Below are positions 25,313 to 32,136 of a stretch of DNA of 33,855 nt, in pieces. The stretch is from an uncultured Parafilimonas sp. Lineage in GTDB: Bacteria > Bacteroidota > Bacteroidia > Chitinophagales > Chitinophagaceae. The notes beneath the pieces were generated by a model that was not told the origin of the DNA, did no database searches, and saw only the letters and a program-made list of their open reading frames with translations. The stretch spans positions 1 through 33,855 of the forward strand of contig CALAGJ010000044.1 in the NCBI GenBank assembly GCA_937892395.1. Reading direction: 5' to 3'. Both the position numbers and the translations under genes were made by a program. How positions within the stretch are numbered: position 1 is the stretch's first letter; the number at the start of each line of letters is the position of its first letter.

Positions 25313-25634
25313 TAAGTTTTGTTAGGCTATCAAGTTAGCCCACGATATGCTTTTGTTTGATGACACTATCTTTTAAATGTCAGCATCCCAATTCATCAGT
25401 TGTTTGATTGCTATGTACGCACCTTTTAATGCTGCGTTTACTTTTTAACAAAAAGAAATGGAGCATATTTTTTTGGCCTTTCGGCCAATGATTGTGTTGT
25501 AGCTCATTTGACCATCATCAAACAAGATTTTGATATTGTTTCATTAATAAATTACTCAAAAACTTTGATGCAAAATCAGACAGATATGGTTGATACAAAG
25601 AAACTTATCTTTCCAAATTATTTCTTGCATAGTA
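25313..25634. other. Intergenic region after smpB
   Basis: This 322 bp gap lies between the convergent smpB and osmC-like genes. It contains the small hairpin GGCTA-TCAAGT-TAGCC just after smpB and palindrome copy D at 25475. I see no coding pattern; the open frame that enters it from 25792 is a shadow of the osmC-like gene. Confidence 0.5.
25475..25493 (+). repeat. Dispersed palindrome copy D
   Basis: A T-run, then GGCC-TTTC-GGCC followed by AATGATT. The stem is a perfect 4 bp with the same UUUC loop as copy B, but its bases differ from B in compensating positions (GGCC/GGCC versus CCCC/GGGG). Confidence 0.55.
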
Positions 25635-26051
25635 TTACTGATTTCCGGGCCAAACAAAACTGATTTCTTGTACGATATCAGGATGTATGCTTTTGGCCAC
25701 AGGGCAATGCCTGGCTGCGTTTTCCAGTATTGTTTGCTGTTTGCTATCCAACTGTAAGCTTGCAGGAAATTCGAATGAAACTTTAATGCCACCTACACGT
25801 CTGGGGTCTTGTTTCATCAGCTTAGTAATAGCTATTTGAGTGCCATCTAAATCCACTTGCATATCTCTTGCTTTTATACCCATAATGGTTACCATACAAC
25901 AGCCTAAAGATGTAGCCAATAAATCGGTTGGAGAAAAGCGGGCACCCATGCCTTGATTGTCTGTGGGTGCATCCGTTTCTATGGTGCTGCCACTTTGTAC
26001 ATGCGTAGAAATTGTACGAAGGTTTCCTTTGTAAATAATATTCGCTGTCAT
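25635..26051 (-). CDS. OsmC/Ohr-family thiol peroxidase-like protein
   Basis: The 138 aa cytoplasmic protein has the OsmC family pattern: TDAPTDNQGMGARFSPTDLL, LATSLGCCMVTIMGIKA with the first redox cysteine (Cys51 or Cys52), and ENAARHCPVAKSIH with the second (Cys116). Family members reduce organic hydroperoxides through the cysteine pair. This sequence looks closer to the general OsmC/YhfA-like branch than to Ohr, so the peroxide substrate is uncertain. It is divergent from the outer-membrane protein gene at 26098, with a 46 bp shared upstream region. Confidence 0.88.
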   Translation of the reverse strand: MTANIIYKGNLRTISTHVQSGSTIETDAPTDNQGMGARFSPTDLLATSLGCCMVTIMGIKARDMQVDLDGTQIAITKLMKQDPRRVGGIKVSFEFPASLQLDSKQQTILENAARHCPVAKSIHPDIVQEISFVWPGNQ

Positions 26052-26056
26052 TTCTT

Positions 26057-26064
26057 TATTTTTG
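26057..26064 (+). promoter_or_regulatory. Candidate -7 element for the gene at 26098
   Basis: TATTTTTG matches TAnnTTTG exactly and lies 33 bp before the preferred ATG at 26098. The nearest upstream TTTG (26028-26031) is 25 bp away, more than the usual 18-20, so the match is partial. If used, it rules out the earlier ATG at 26062. Confidence 0.4.
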
Positions 26065-26097
26065 TTTCAAATACAGGTAAAACATATTTTATACCTC

Positions 26098-26916
26098 ATG
26101 CAAAAGAAACTGATAATTTTTATATCGACCCTATTTATTTGCTATGCTGCAGTAGCCCAAGATAACCAAGTCAGCAAAAAAGATGAACGCATGGCAGCAC
26201 GTCATCAGCAGGTAAAATCTGCCATAGAAAGAGAAGAAGAAGGGGCACTTGTTTATAATGTGCAAAATGCTTTTGGTATCCGATTAAATACAAATGGCTG
26301 GGGCATATCTTATGAACATGGTAAATACAATGACATCAATAAAACAAACCTATGGTGGGTGAGTTTGGATGAAATAAAAAGCCCCAAAGAAGAAAAAGGT
26401 GTATTGACAGACGGCTTTGGATTTGCTATTGGCAATCCTTACATTTTTGGAAAACAAAATACAGCTTATGCATTAAGGGCAGGTATTGGACAACAAAGAT
26501 TGATAGGTGGCAAAGGAAATAGGAATGGTGTGGCGGTATCTGCTATTTACGGAGGCGGCATTACCGCAGGCTTGTTAAAGCCTTATTATTTAGAAGCCTT
26601 AATCGATGTAAATACTTTTGAATCTAAAGACGTAAAATATGGCGATGTGCCTGATTCCATCTTTTTAAATGCAGGTTATATTTTTGGAGGTAGTGGATTT
26701 GGAAAAGGATTGGATGAAATAAAACTACAGCCTGCACTACATTCTAAACTTGCCCTCAGATTTGATTATGGAAGATATAGTGAAATACTTTCAGCCATTG
26801 AGTTAGGGCTCAATGCGGAGTACTATTTTAAGCCATTACCAATAATGGTGGTTGATAACAATCCAAAATTTATATTCAATGCTTATGTGAGTATTTTATT
26901 TGGTAAAAGAAAATAA
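26098..26916 (+). CDS. Exported protein of unknown function, predicted outer-membrane beta-barrel
   Basis: I do not recognise the family. ATG 26098 is preferred over 26062 because it opens a clean signal peptide (MQKKLIIFISTLFICYAAVAQ). The 272 aa product has a charged N-terminal region (about 25-50: SKKDERMAARHQQVKSAIER) and then repeated short amphipathic strands ending in aromatic residues (FGIRLNTNGWGISYEHG, YALRAGIGQQ, AIYGGGITAGLLKPYYLE, LALRFDYG, ELGLNAEYYF), finishing AYVSILFGKR, which resembles a barrel-closing beta-strand. It looks like a small Bacteroidota outer-membrane barrel. It lies 49 bp before lipA, but a shared function is not indicated. Confidence 0.65.
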   Translation: MQKKLIIFISTLFICYAAVAQDNQVSKKDERMAARHQQVKSAIEREEEGALVYNVQNAFGIRLNTNGWGISYEHGKYNDINKTNLWWVSLDEIKSPKEEKGVLTDGFGFAIGNPYIFGKQNTAYALRAGIGQQRLIGGKGNRNGVAVSAIYGGGITAGLLKPYYLEALIDVNTFESKDVKYGDVPDSIFLNAGYIFGGSGFGKGLDEIKLQPALHSKLALRFDYGRYSEILSAIELGLNAEYYFKPLPIMVVDNNPKFIFNAYVSILFGKRK

Positions 26917-26965
26917 ACATTTGCATTTACAAGCTGTTGTATACAGCATTTATTGATAAGAAAAT

Positions 26966-27889
26966 ATGATACAGGAACTGCCCGTTGTGAATATACCCAC
27001 TGAAAAATTGAAGAATAGAAAGCCGGATTGGCTAAGGGTAAAATTGCCTATTGGCGAAAGTTATAAGCATGTACGCGGATTGGTAGATACACACAAGCTA
27101 CATACAATATGTGAAAGTGGAAACTGCCCAAATATGGGTGAATGCTGGGGTGCAGGCACGGCCACTTTTATGATACTGGGAAATATCTGTACACGTAGTT
27201 GTGGATTTTGTGCAGTGGCTACTGGTAAGCCGGAAGCAGCAGACTGGGATGAGCCGCAACGTGTGGCAGAAGCCATTCACCTCATGAAAGTAAAGCATGC
27301 TGTAATAACTAGTGTGGATAGAGATGAACTGAAAGATGGTGGATCCATTATATGGTATAATACGATAAAAGCTGTGAAGGCTTTAAATCCTGACACTACA
27401 TTAGAAACCCTTATTCCTGATTTTAAAGGTGAGGCGCATAATATTCAAAGAATCATTGATGCTGCTCCGGAAGTAGTAAGCCACAATATGGAAACAGTGG
27501 AAAGACTTACCCGTCAAGTTAGGATACAAGCTAAATACAGACGAAGCTTAGAAGTATTGAACATACTAAAACAAGGAGGCATGCGCACCAAAACAGGCAT
27601 CATGCTAGGGCTGGGAGAAACTAAAGAGGAAGTAGTACAATCTATGGAAGACCTTGTAGGAGTGGGTGTGGATGTGCTTACTTTAGGTCAATATCTTCAA
27701 CCAACGCCTAAGCATTTATCGGTAAACAGATTTGTGCATCCGGATGAATTTGCAGAACTAAGAGAAATAGGCTATTCCATTGGTTTTGATTACGTAGAAA
27801 GTGGGCCATTGGTACGTTCATCCTATCATAGTGAACGACATGTAATAGCCGGATATGGCCGAAAAGCCTGGTTGGGAGAGAAAAGTTGA
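26966..27889 (+). CDS. lipA: Lipoyl synthase
   Basis: LipA is a radical-SAM enzyme that inserts two sulfurs into protein-bound octanoyl groups to make lipoyl cofactor for pyruvate/2-oxoglutarate dehydrogenases and the glycine cleavage system. The 307 aa protein has both iron-sulfur motifs: the auxiliary cluster CESGNCPNMGEC (Cys49, Cys54, Cys60) and the SAM cluster CTRSCGFC (Cys75, Cys79, Cys82). The C-terminal RSSYHS supplies the serine ligand of the auxiliary cluster. GQYLQPTPKHL is also characteristic. lipB is not adjacent. A short hairpin, GCTGT-TGTAT-ACAGC (26933-26947), lies just upstream. Confidence 0.97.
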   Translation: MIQELPVVNIPTEKLKNRKPDWLRVKLPIGESYKHVRGLVDTHKLHTICESGNCPNMGECWGAGTATFMILGNICTRSCGFCAVATGKPEAADWDEPQRVAEAIHLMKVKHAVITSVDRDELKDGGSIIWYNTIKAVKALNPDTTLETLIPDFKGEAHNIQRIIDAAPEVVSHNMETVERLTRQVRIQAKYRRSLEVLNILKQGGMRTKTGIMLGLGETKEEVVQSMEDLVGVGVDVLTLGQYLQPTPKHLSVNRFVHPDEFAELREIGYSIGFDYVESGPLVRSSYHSERHVIAGYGRKAWLGEKS

Positions 27890-28003
27890 TTTGATAAAAT
27901 TGTTGAAGACTACAATACAAAAAAAATATTTCACTTCTTCAATCTTGATTAATATTTTATTTTCTTAGAAATTGATTTAGACATTCATTTTATAATTGTT
28001 TTG

Positions 28004-28603
28004 CTAAACAGCTATCTTAATGTGTTGTAAAATAGCAACAACAGGCTGCCCCGGATGTACCATAACATTGTGATTGGTAAACATGGGTATATCTACAAAC
28101 CCTCCTGCATGAAGTGAAACAATATTGTCTCCAATATAACAAGTACAACTGCCTTGCAAAATGAGAAAACTTTCTTTTTCATTTTGATGTATTTCCATAG
28201 GTACATCCTCAATCGTTGTTACTAAATATAAACAGACTTGCTCATCTTCATGAATAATCTGCTGTACTAAAGGATTGGATGCGTTTACAGTCGGTACTAA
28301 ATGTTTTACAGTTTGTAACCATGCTTTGGCATCTGAATATTTATGAATTTGTGGGAGCTGTTTGTGTTGTAGAGAGGTGGCATCTAATTCCAACAAATCA
28401 ATAGCTTCAAATAACTTTTGTTTTTCATCCGCATTTACTGCTGCTCCATATTGATGCAGTGCTGCTTCAATGGCTTCTGCCTCCACCTTTAATGCTGGAT
28501 ATTGAGCTATAAGGGCAGCTACCTCAGCAGCTTCCTTAGAAGGCAACATGCCAAGTACAAATGCATCTAATTGGCCACTTTCTATAAATTCCTGAATATT
28601 CAT
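28004..28603 (-). CDS. Cupin-domain anti-sigma factor (ChrR-like), partner of the adjacent ECF sigma
   Basis: The 199 aa soluble protein overlaps the end of the sigma gene by 4 bp (ATGA), the usual sign of a sigma/anti-sigma pair. N-terminal residues 1-75 form an anti-sigma-like helical domain (MNIQEFIESGQLDAFVLGML, then the SKEAAEVAALIAQYP helix). The zinc motif HxxxCxxC of classical ZAS proteins is absent. Residues about 110-199 form a cupin barrel, with likely metal/ligand residues His139, Glu144 and His178 (EIHQNEKESF...DIPMFTNHNV). There is no membrane segment, so sensing would be cytoplasmic. Assignment as anti-sigma rests mostly on context and domain order. Confidence 0.8.
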   Translation of the reverse strand: MNIQEFIESGQLDAFVLGMLPSKEAAEVAALIAQYPALKVEAEAIEAALHQYGAAVNADEKQKLFEAIDLLELDATSLQHKQLPQIHKYSDAKAWLQTVKHLVPTVNASNPLVQQIIHEDEQVCLYLVTTIEDVPMEIHQNEKESFLILQGSCTCYIGDNIVSLHAGGFVDIPMFTNHNVMVHPGQPVVAILQHIKIAV

Positions 28604-29229
28604 GATATATTTAATGCTTTACGCAATTGCAAAATTGCAGTTCTGGCCCTGCTTTTTACAGTGCCTAATGGAATGTTTAACATTTTTGAAACCTCATCCT
28701 GAGTGAACCCCCAAATATAGACCAGATCAATAATGGTTCTATATTGCACATCTAAATGCATGATTACTTCCTGCATCATCTTTTTATCTTCTGGCATGGA
28801 TGCTGTTTTTTCTTTATAATATTCGTAAACATCATGCTTTTGGATTGCAGTAGCCTTAAAAGATTTACTCCTCAAGTAATCAATAGTTGTATTTCTGGCT
28901 ATTCTTGCTGCCCAAGTAAAAAATCTTGCCTTGGACGCATCATAAGTTTCCAGATTTTTCCAAATACGAATAAAACTATCCTGAAGTAAATCATTTGACA
29001 GCTCTTTATCCTGTGTTATTCTAAAAATAATACTATACAATGGGCCACAGGTTTTCTGATATAATTGTTCAAATGCCTTTATATCTCTGGCAGATGCTTG
29101 TTCCACTAATTGTTCAATGAAGAAAGATTGTGATTCAAAAATAGCACTCAAAACGGTGTGGCAAATATATGATATGTTGTATTTGTGAAATGTTTCCATC
29201 CAATCCCACAGTATATTACATATTTTCAT
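28600..29229 (-). CDS. ECF-family RNA polymerase sigma factor
   Basis: Sigma-70 region 2 spans about 45-115 (DIKAFEQLYQKTCGPLYSII, DLLQDSFIRIWKNLETYD, FFTWAARIARNTTIDYLRSK) and region 4 about 145-205 (YRTIIDLVYIWGFTQDEVSK, LNIPLGTVKSRARTAILQLR). The core is typical of group IV/ECF sigmas. The first 39 residues before EQLVEQASARD are not family-like, so the true start may be ATG 29199 or a later non-ATG codon. The gene is followed, with overlap, by its putative anti-sigma gene and is divergent from 29258 with only 28 bp between the annotated starts, so the promoters must overlap. Confidence 0.93.
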   Translation of the reverse strand: MKICNILWDWMETFHKYNISYICHTVLSAIFESQSFFIEQLVEQASARDIKAFEQLYQKTCGPLYSIIFRITQDKELSNDLLQDSFIRIWKNLETYDASKARFFTWAARIARNTTIDYLRSKSFKATAIQKHDVYEYYKEKTASMPEDKKMMQEVIMHLDVQYRTIIDLVYIWGFTQDEVSKMLNIPLGTVKSRARTAILQLRKALNIS

Positions 29230-29257
29230 TTTTATAAAACCGCCATAACTATTTTAT

Positions 29258-30073
29258 TTGCATATGTTTGAGGTATTCCTTCAAGGTAATCCATCACTCC
29301 CTTTTTTTAGAAATCCCCCTAAAAGGATTGTTTCTTTGGTGCCATCTCAAACTGAACTGTTGTATGACCTTGGATTGGAAAAAAATGTTGTGGGAGTAAC
29401 GAAATTTTGTGTACACCCTAAAGATTGGTTGCATACCAAAACAATTGTTGGCGGCACAAAAAATTTTCACATAGACAGAATCAGGGCATTACAACCAGAT
29501 CTTATCATTGCCAATAAGGAAGAAAATACTAAAGAACAGGTAGAGCAGTTGGCAAATTACGCACCAGTATGGGTAAGTGATATTGAGTGTTTAGATGATG
29601 CACTGATAATGATACATTCCATTGGTTATATCACAAATACATCTACAAAAGCGAAAGAAATAATACATTCAATTAAATCTAATTTTCAAATTTCTACAAC
29701 ATTAACAAATTCAAAAACTACTCACTTAAAAAAGGCTGCATACCTTATATGGCAAAATCCGCTTATTACCATTGGAAAAGATACTTTTATAAATAATATG
29801 ATGAGATATGCCGGGTATGACAATATATTTAATAATAAAAATCGGTACCCTGAAATTTCTTTGTCTGAACTTCAATCTGCACTGCTCTCCAATGAAAATG
29901 ACAAATCATACCTATTGCTTTCTTCCGAGCCTTTTCCTTTTAAAGAAAAGCATATTGATTTTTTTAAAAAAGCACTTCCTGGCGTAGAGATAATGTTGGT
30001 GGATGGTGAGTATTTTAGCTGGTACGGTAGCCGATTAATACATGCCTCAAATTATTTTAAGTCTTTGATGTAA
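29258..30073 (+). CDS. BtuF/TroA-like helical-backbone metal-receptor protein without signal peptide
   Basis: The 271 aa protein has the Peripla_BP_2 layout: PPKRIVSLVPSQTELLYDLG (20-39), VVGVTKFCVHP, IVGGTKNFHIDRIRALQPDL, then PVWVSDIECLDDALIMI, a long connecting helix and a second lobe (AYLIWQNPLITIGKDTFINN, YFSWYGSRLI). Relatives bind cobalamin, haem or Fe-siderophores for ABC importers. There is no signal peptide or lipobox, so it appears cytoplasmic as written, and no transporter permease or ATPase genes lie nearby. Start ATG 29258; ATG 29264 is also possible. Ligand unknown. Its divergent position next to the sigma factor raises the idea of co-regulation. Confidence 0.82.
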   Translation: MHMFEVFLQGNPSLPFFRNPPKRIVSLVPSQTELLYDLGLEKNVVGVTKFCVHPKDWLHTKTIVGGTKNFHIDRIRALQPDLIIANKEENTKEQVEQLANYAPVWVSDIECLDDALIMIHSIGYITNTSTKAKEIIHSIKSNFQISTTLTNSKTTHLKKAAYLIWQNPLITIGKDTFINNMMRYAGYDNIFNNKNRYPEISLSELQSALLSNENDKSYLLLSSEPFPFKEKHIDFFKKALPGVEIMLVDGEYFSWYGSRLIHASNYFKSLM

Positions 30074-30254
30074 ACTTTATTTTTCTATGTAATTTATACT
30101 CAATATCGAGTTTATTTTGATCTATATGCCATACTTATTTTGCTTAGACATGCATACAATATTAATCAACGAAACATACTAAATTAAAAAATACATTCCT
30201 GTATCTTGCACCCCACTATTATTAGAAACTATAATTTTTAAGAAAGAAATTTAA

Positions 30255-30830
30255 ATGGAAAAAATTCAACATATCATTCATTCATCTATCGAGGTCAAAC
30301 AACAAGTAGCTAATGATTCCATCATGCTTGAAAAGATAAATTCTATTTCAAATTTATTGACAGTTCGCCTGCAAGCAGGCAATAAAATTCTTTTTTGTGG
30401 CAATGGTGGTAGTGCCGCTGATGCACAACACCTGGCAGCAGAATTTTCGGGTAGATTTTATACCGATAGAAAGGCCCTTCCGGCAGAAGCGCTTCATTGT
30501 AACACATCATACCTCACCGCAGTTGCAAATGACTACAGCTACGATGTGGTATATGCAAGATTATTGGATGGTATTGGCAATGCCGGCGATGTATTGATTG
30601 GCCTCAGCACTTCTGGCAATTCTAAAAATATCATCAAAGCATTTGAAACTGCTCGTACAAAAGAAATTACTACCATAGGATTTACAGGAAGTACAGGTGG
30701 TAGTATGAAAGACTTGAGTGATATACTAATCAATATTCCAAGCGCCGATACCCCTCGCATACAGGAATGTCACATGCTGATAGGTCATATTATTTGTCAG
30801 TTAGTCGAAGAAAAATATTTTAATCTTTAA
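30255..30830 (+). CDS. gmhA: Phosphoheptose isomerase (SIS domain)
   Basis: GmhA converts sedoheptulose 7-phosphate to D-glycero-D-manno-heptose 7-phosphate, the first step of the nucleotide-activated heptose pathway for LPS core or surface glycans. The 191 aa SIS-domain protein has the motif FCGNGGSAADAQHLAAEFSG (about 48-67), HCNTSYLTAVANDYSYD, LIGLSTSGNSKNII and GSTGGSMKDLSDI, with HMLIGHIICQLVE at the C-terminus carrying a likely zinc/active-site His. It is followed 11 bp later by an hddC-like gene, supporting the heptose assignment over DiaA or other SIS paralogues. Confidence 0.92.
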   Translation: MEKIQHIIHSSIEVKQQVANDSIMLEKINSISNLLTVRLQAGNKILFCGNGGSAADAQHLAAEFSGRFYTDRKALPAEALHCNTSYLTAVANDYSYDVVYARLLDGIGNAGDVLIGLSTSGNSKNIIKAFETARTKEITTIGFTGSTGGSMKDLSDILINIPSADTPRIQECHMLIGHIICQLVEEKYFNL

Positions 30831-30841
30831 TACTGAAATGC

Positions 30842-31555
30842 TTGATTAAAGATGCTATTATACTTGCAGGTGGTTTGGGTACTAGGCTTCGCAGTGCTGT
30901 GCCGGAATTGCCTAAATGTATGGCACCTGTAAATGGCAAACCTTTTCTCCATTATGTGATTGCCAACCTCCATAATGAAGGTATTGAACATTTTATTTTT
31001 TCATTGGGATATAAACAAGCATATATCAGTGATTGGCTTGCTAAAAATTATCCTGCTTCAATGTACACTACAGTAATTGAACATGAACCCTTAGGCACCG
31101 GTGGTGCAATAGCTAAAAGCTGTGATGCAGTGAATGGTAAGCATGTTTTTATAACCAATGGTGATACACTTTTTACTGCATCACTTGCGGCACTTAGCAC
31201 AATGCATACTACTCATCATGCAGCCTGTACGCTTGCACTTAAATCCATGAAAAATTTTGATAGATATGGTGTTGTCACCACAAATACTGATAACCAGATT
31301 ACTTCATTCAAAGAAAAAATGTTTTATGAAAAAGGCCTAATCAATGGTGGTTTGTATGCACTAAATGTGGAATCGTTTAAACAACATCATTGGCCTGAAA
31401 AATTTTCTTTTGAGAAAGATTACTTAGAAAAATTAATTGATACTAAAACATTGTTTGGTATAAATGCCGATGCATATTTTATTGACATTGGTATTCCGGA
31501 AGATTTTGAAAGGGTGCAGTATGAATTTGCAGCAGGCTTGCATTTGGAAGGATGA
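30842..31555 (+). CDS. hddC: Sugar-phosphate nucleotidyltransferase, probable D-glycero-D-manno-heptose 1-phosphate guanylyltransferase
   Basis: The 237 aa nucleotidyltransferase has IILAGGLGTRLR (6-17) with PKCMAPVNGKPFL, EPLGTGGAIAKS, FITNGDTLF (metal-binding Asp), and INGGLYAL, then DIGIPEDFERVQ at the end. This is the HddC/RmlA-type group that loads GMP onto heptose 1-phosphate. With gmhA just before it, GDP-heptose synthesis is the best reading. Hexose 1-phosphate transferases are similar, so the sugar is partly inferred from context. The only sensible start is TTG 30842 (reading M-I-K-D-A); the nearby ATG at 30838 is out of frame and stops after three codons. Confidence 0.8.
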   Translation: MIKDAIILAGGLGTRLRSAVPELPKCMAPVNGKPFLHYVIANLHNEGIEHFIFSLGYKQAYISDWLAKNYPASMYTTVIEHEPLGTGGAIAKSCDAVNGKHVFITNGDTLFTASLAALSTMHTTHHAACTLALKSMKNFDRYGVVTTNTDNQITSFKEKMFYEKGLINGGLYALNVESFKQHHWPEKFSFEKDYLEKLIDTKTLFGINADAYFIDIGIPEDFERVQYEFAAGLHLEG

Positions 31556-31558
31556 TTG

Positions 31559-31575
31559 CGAAGTCTCTGACTTCG
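31559..31575. repeat. Perfect hairpin between convergent genes
   Basis: CGAAGTC-TCT-GACTTCG, with a 7 bp stem and 3 nt loop, starts 4 bp after the hddC stop, in the 63 bp gap to the convergent membrane-protein gene. No T-run follows within 10 bp on either strand, so it is only a weak candidate for a bidirectional terminator. Confidence 0.4.
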
Positions 31576-31618
31576 TGATATGGTATGTTCTTTAGAGTTT
31601 TTAACTCACGCTTATTAT

Positions 31619-32107
31619 TTATTCAAACAGATGTTGATACTGCTTTACAATGCGAATACTCAAAAGTGTATGTACCAATAACAAAAAGGAAAGAACAACT
31701 GCTACAATAAGTGAAGATTTTAGAATGCCAAGCATCTGATCTTGCGAAATTTCTTCAGGGCGCTTAAAATTATTGGTAAACATGGTAACAAATTCATTCA
31801 TGTTTTCTGTACTCATGGTCAGTGAAGCACATGTAAAAAATAAGATACCACAATAAACACCGGTTACAATTCCATTTGCTATCAACCATTTTTTTGTAAC
31901 TACGCCCACAGGTTTATCTTGATTGATCCCTCCAACAACAATATAGAAAGAAACAAAAATGTAAATGGCTGTGCAAGCCACCATAAATAATCCCAACAAT
32001 AACTGTGGATTCTGGATTGCTGCCGCAAAAAGAAGGGCTGTGGTTAGTGCAAATAAGAGACCTACTGGCACCAATAAATAAGTCAAAATTTTATATAATG
32101 TAGTCAT
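31619..32107 (-). CDS. Small four-helix membrane protein of unknown function
   Basis: I do not recognise a family. The 162 aa product has four clear hydrophobic segments: about 6-30 (ILTYLLVPVGLLFALTTALL), 36-60 (LLLGLFMVACTAIYIFVSFY), 74-95 (LIANGIVTGVYCGILFFTCA) and 128-150 (LKSSLIVAVVLSFLLLVHTL). There is a soluble loop between the third and fourth helices (MSTENMNEFVTMFTNNF). Short charged ends suggest an inner-membrane location. It follows aspS by 29 bp on the same strand, so it is probably cotranscribed, but a functional link is not indicated. Confidence 0.72.
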   Translation of the reverse strand: MTTLYKILTYLLVPVGLLFALTTALLFAAAIQNPQLLLGLFMVACTAIYIFVSFYIVVGGINQDKPVGVVTKKWLIANGIVTGVYCGILFFTCASLTMSTENMNEFVTMFTNNFKRPEEISQDQMLGILKSSLIVAVVLSFLLLVHTLLSIRIVKQYQHLFE

Positions 32108-32136
32108 AACTTACCTGATGAATTATATTAAAAAAA

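Noticed and set aside
28004..31555. A new defence or toxin-antitoxin system around the sigma/anti-sigma genes and the heptose genes
   Set aside because: All genes have housekeeping or regulatory family signatures; there are no nuclease, NTPase-effector or pore-forming modules. The gmhA/hddC pair fits surface-sugar synthesis.
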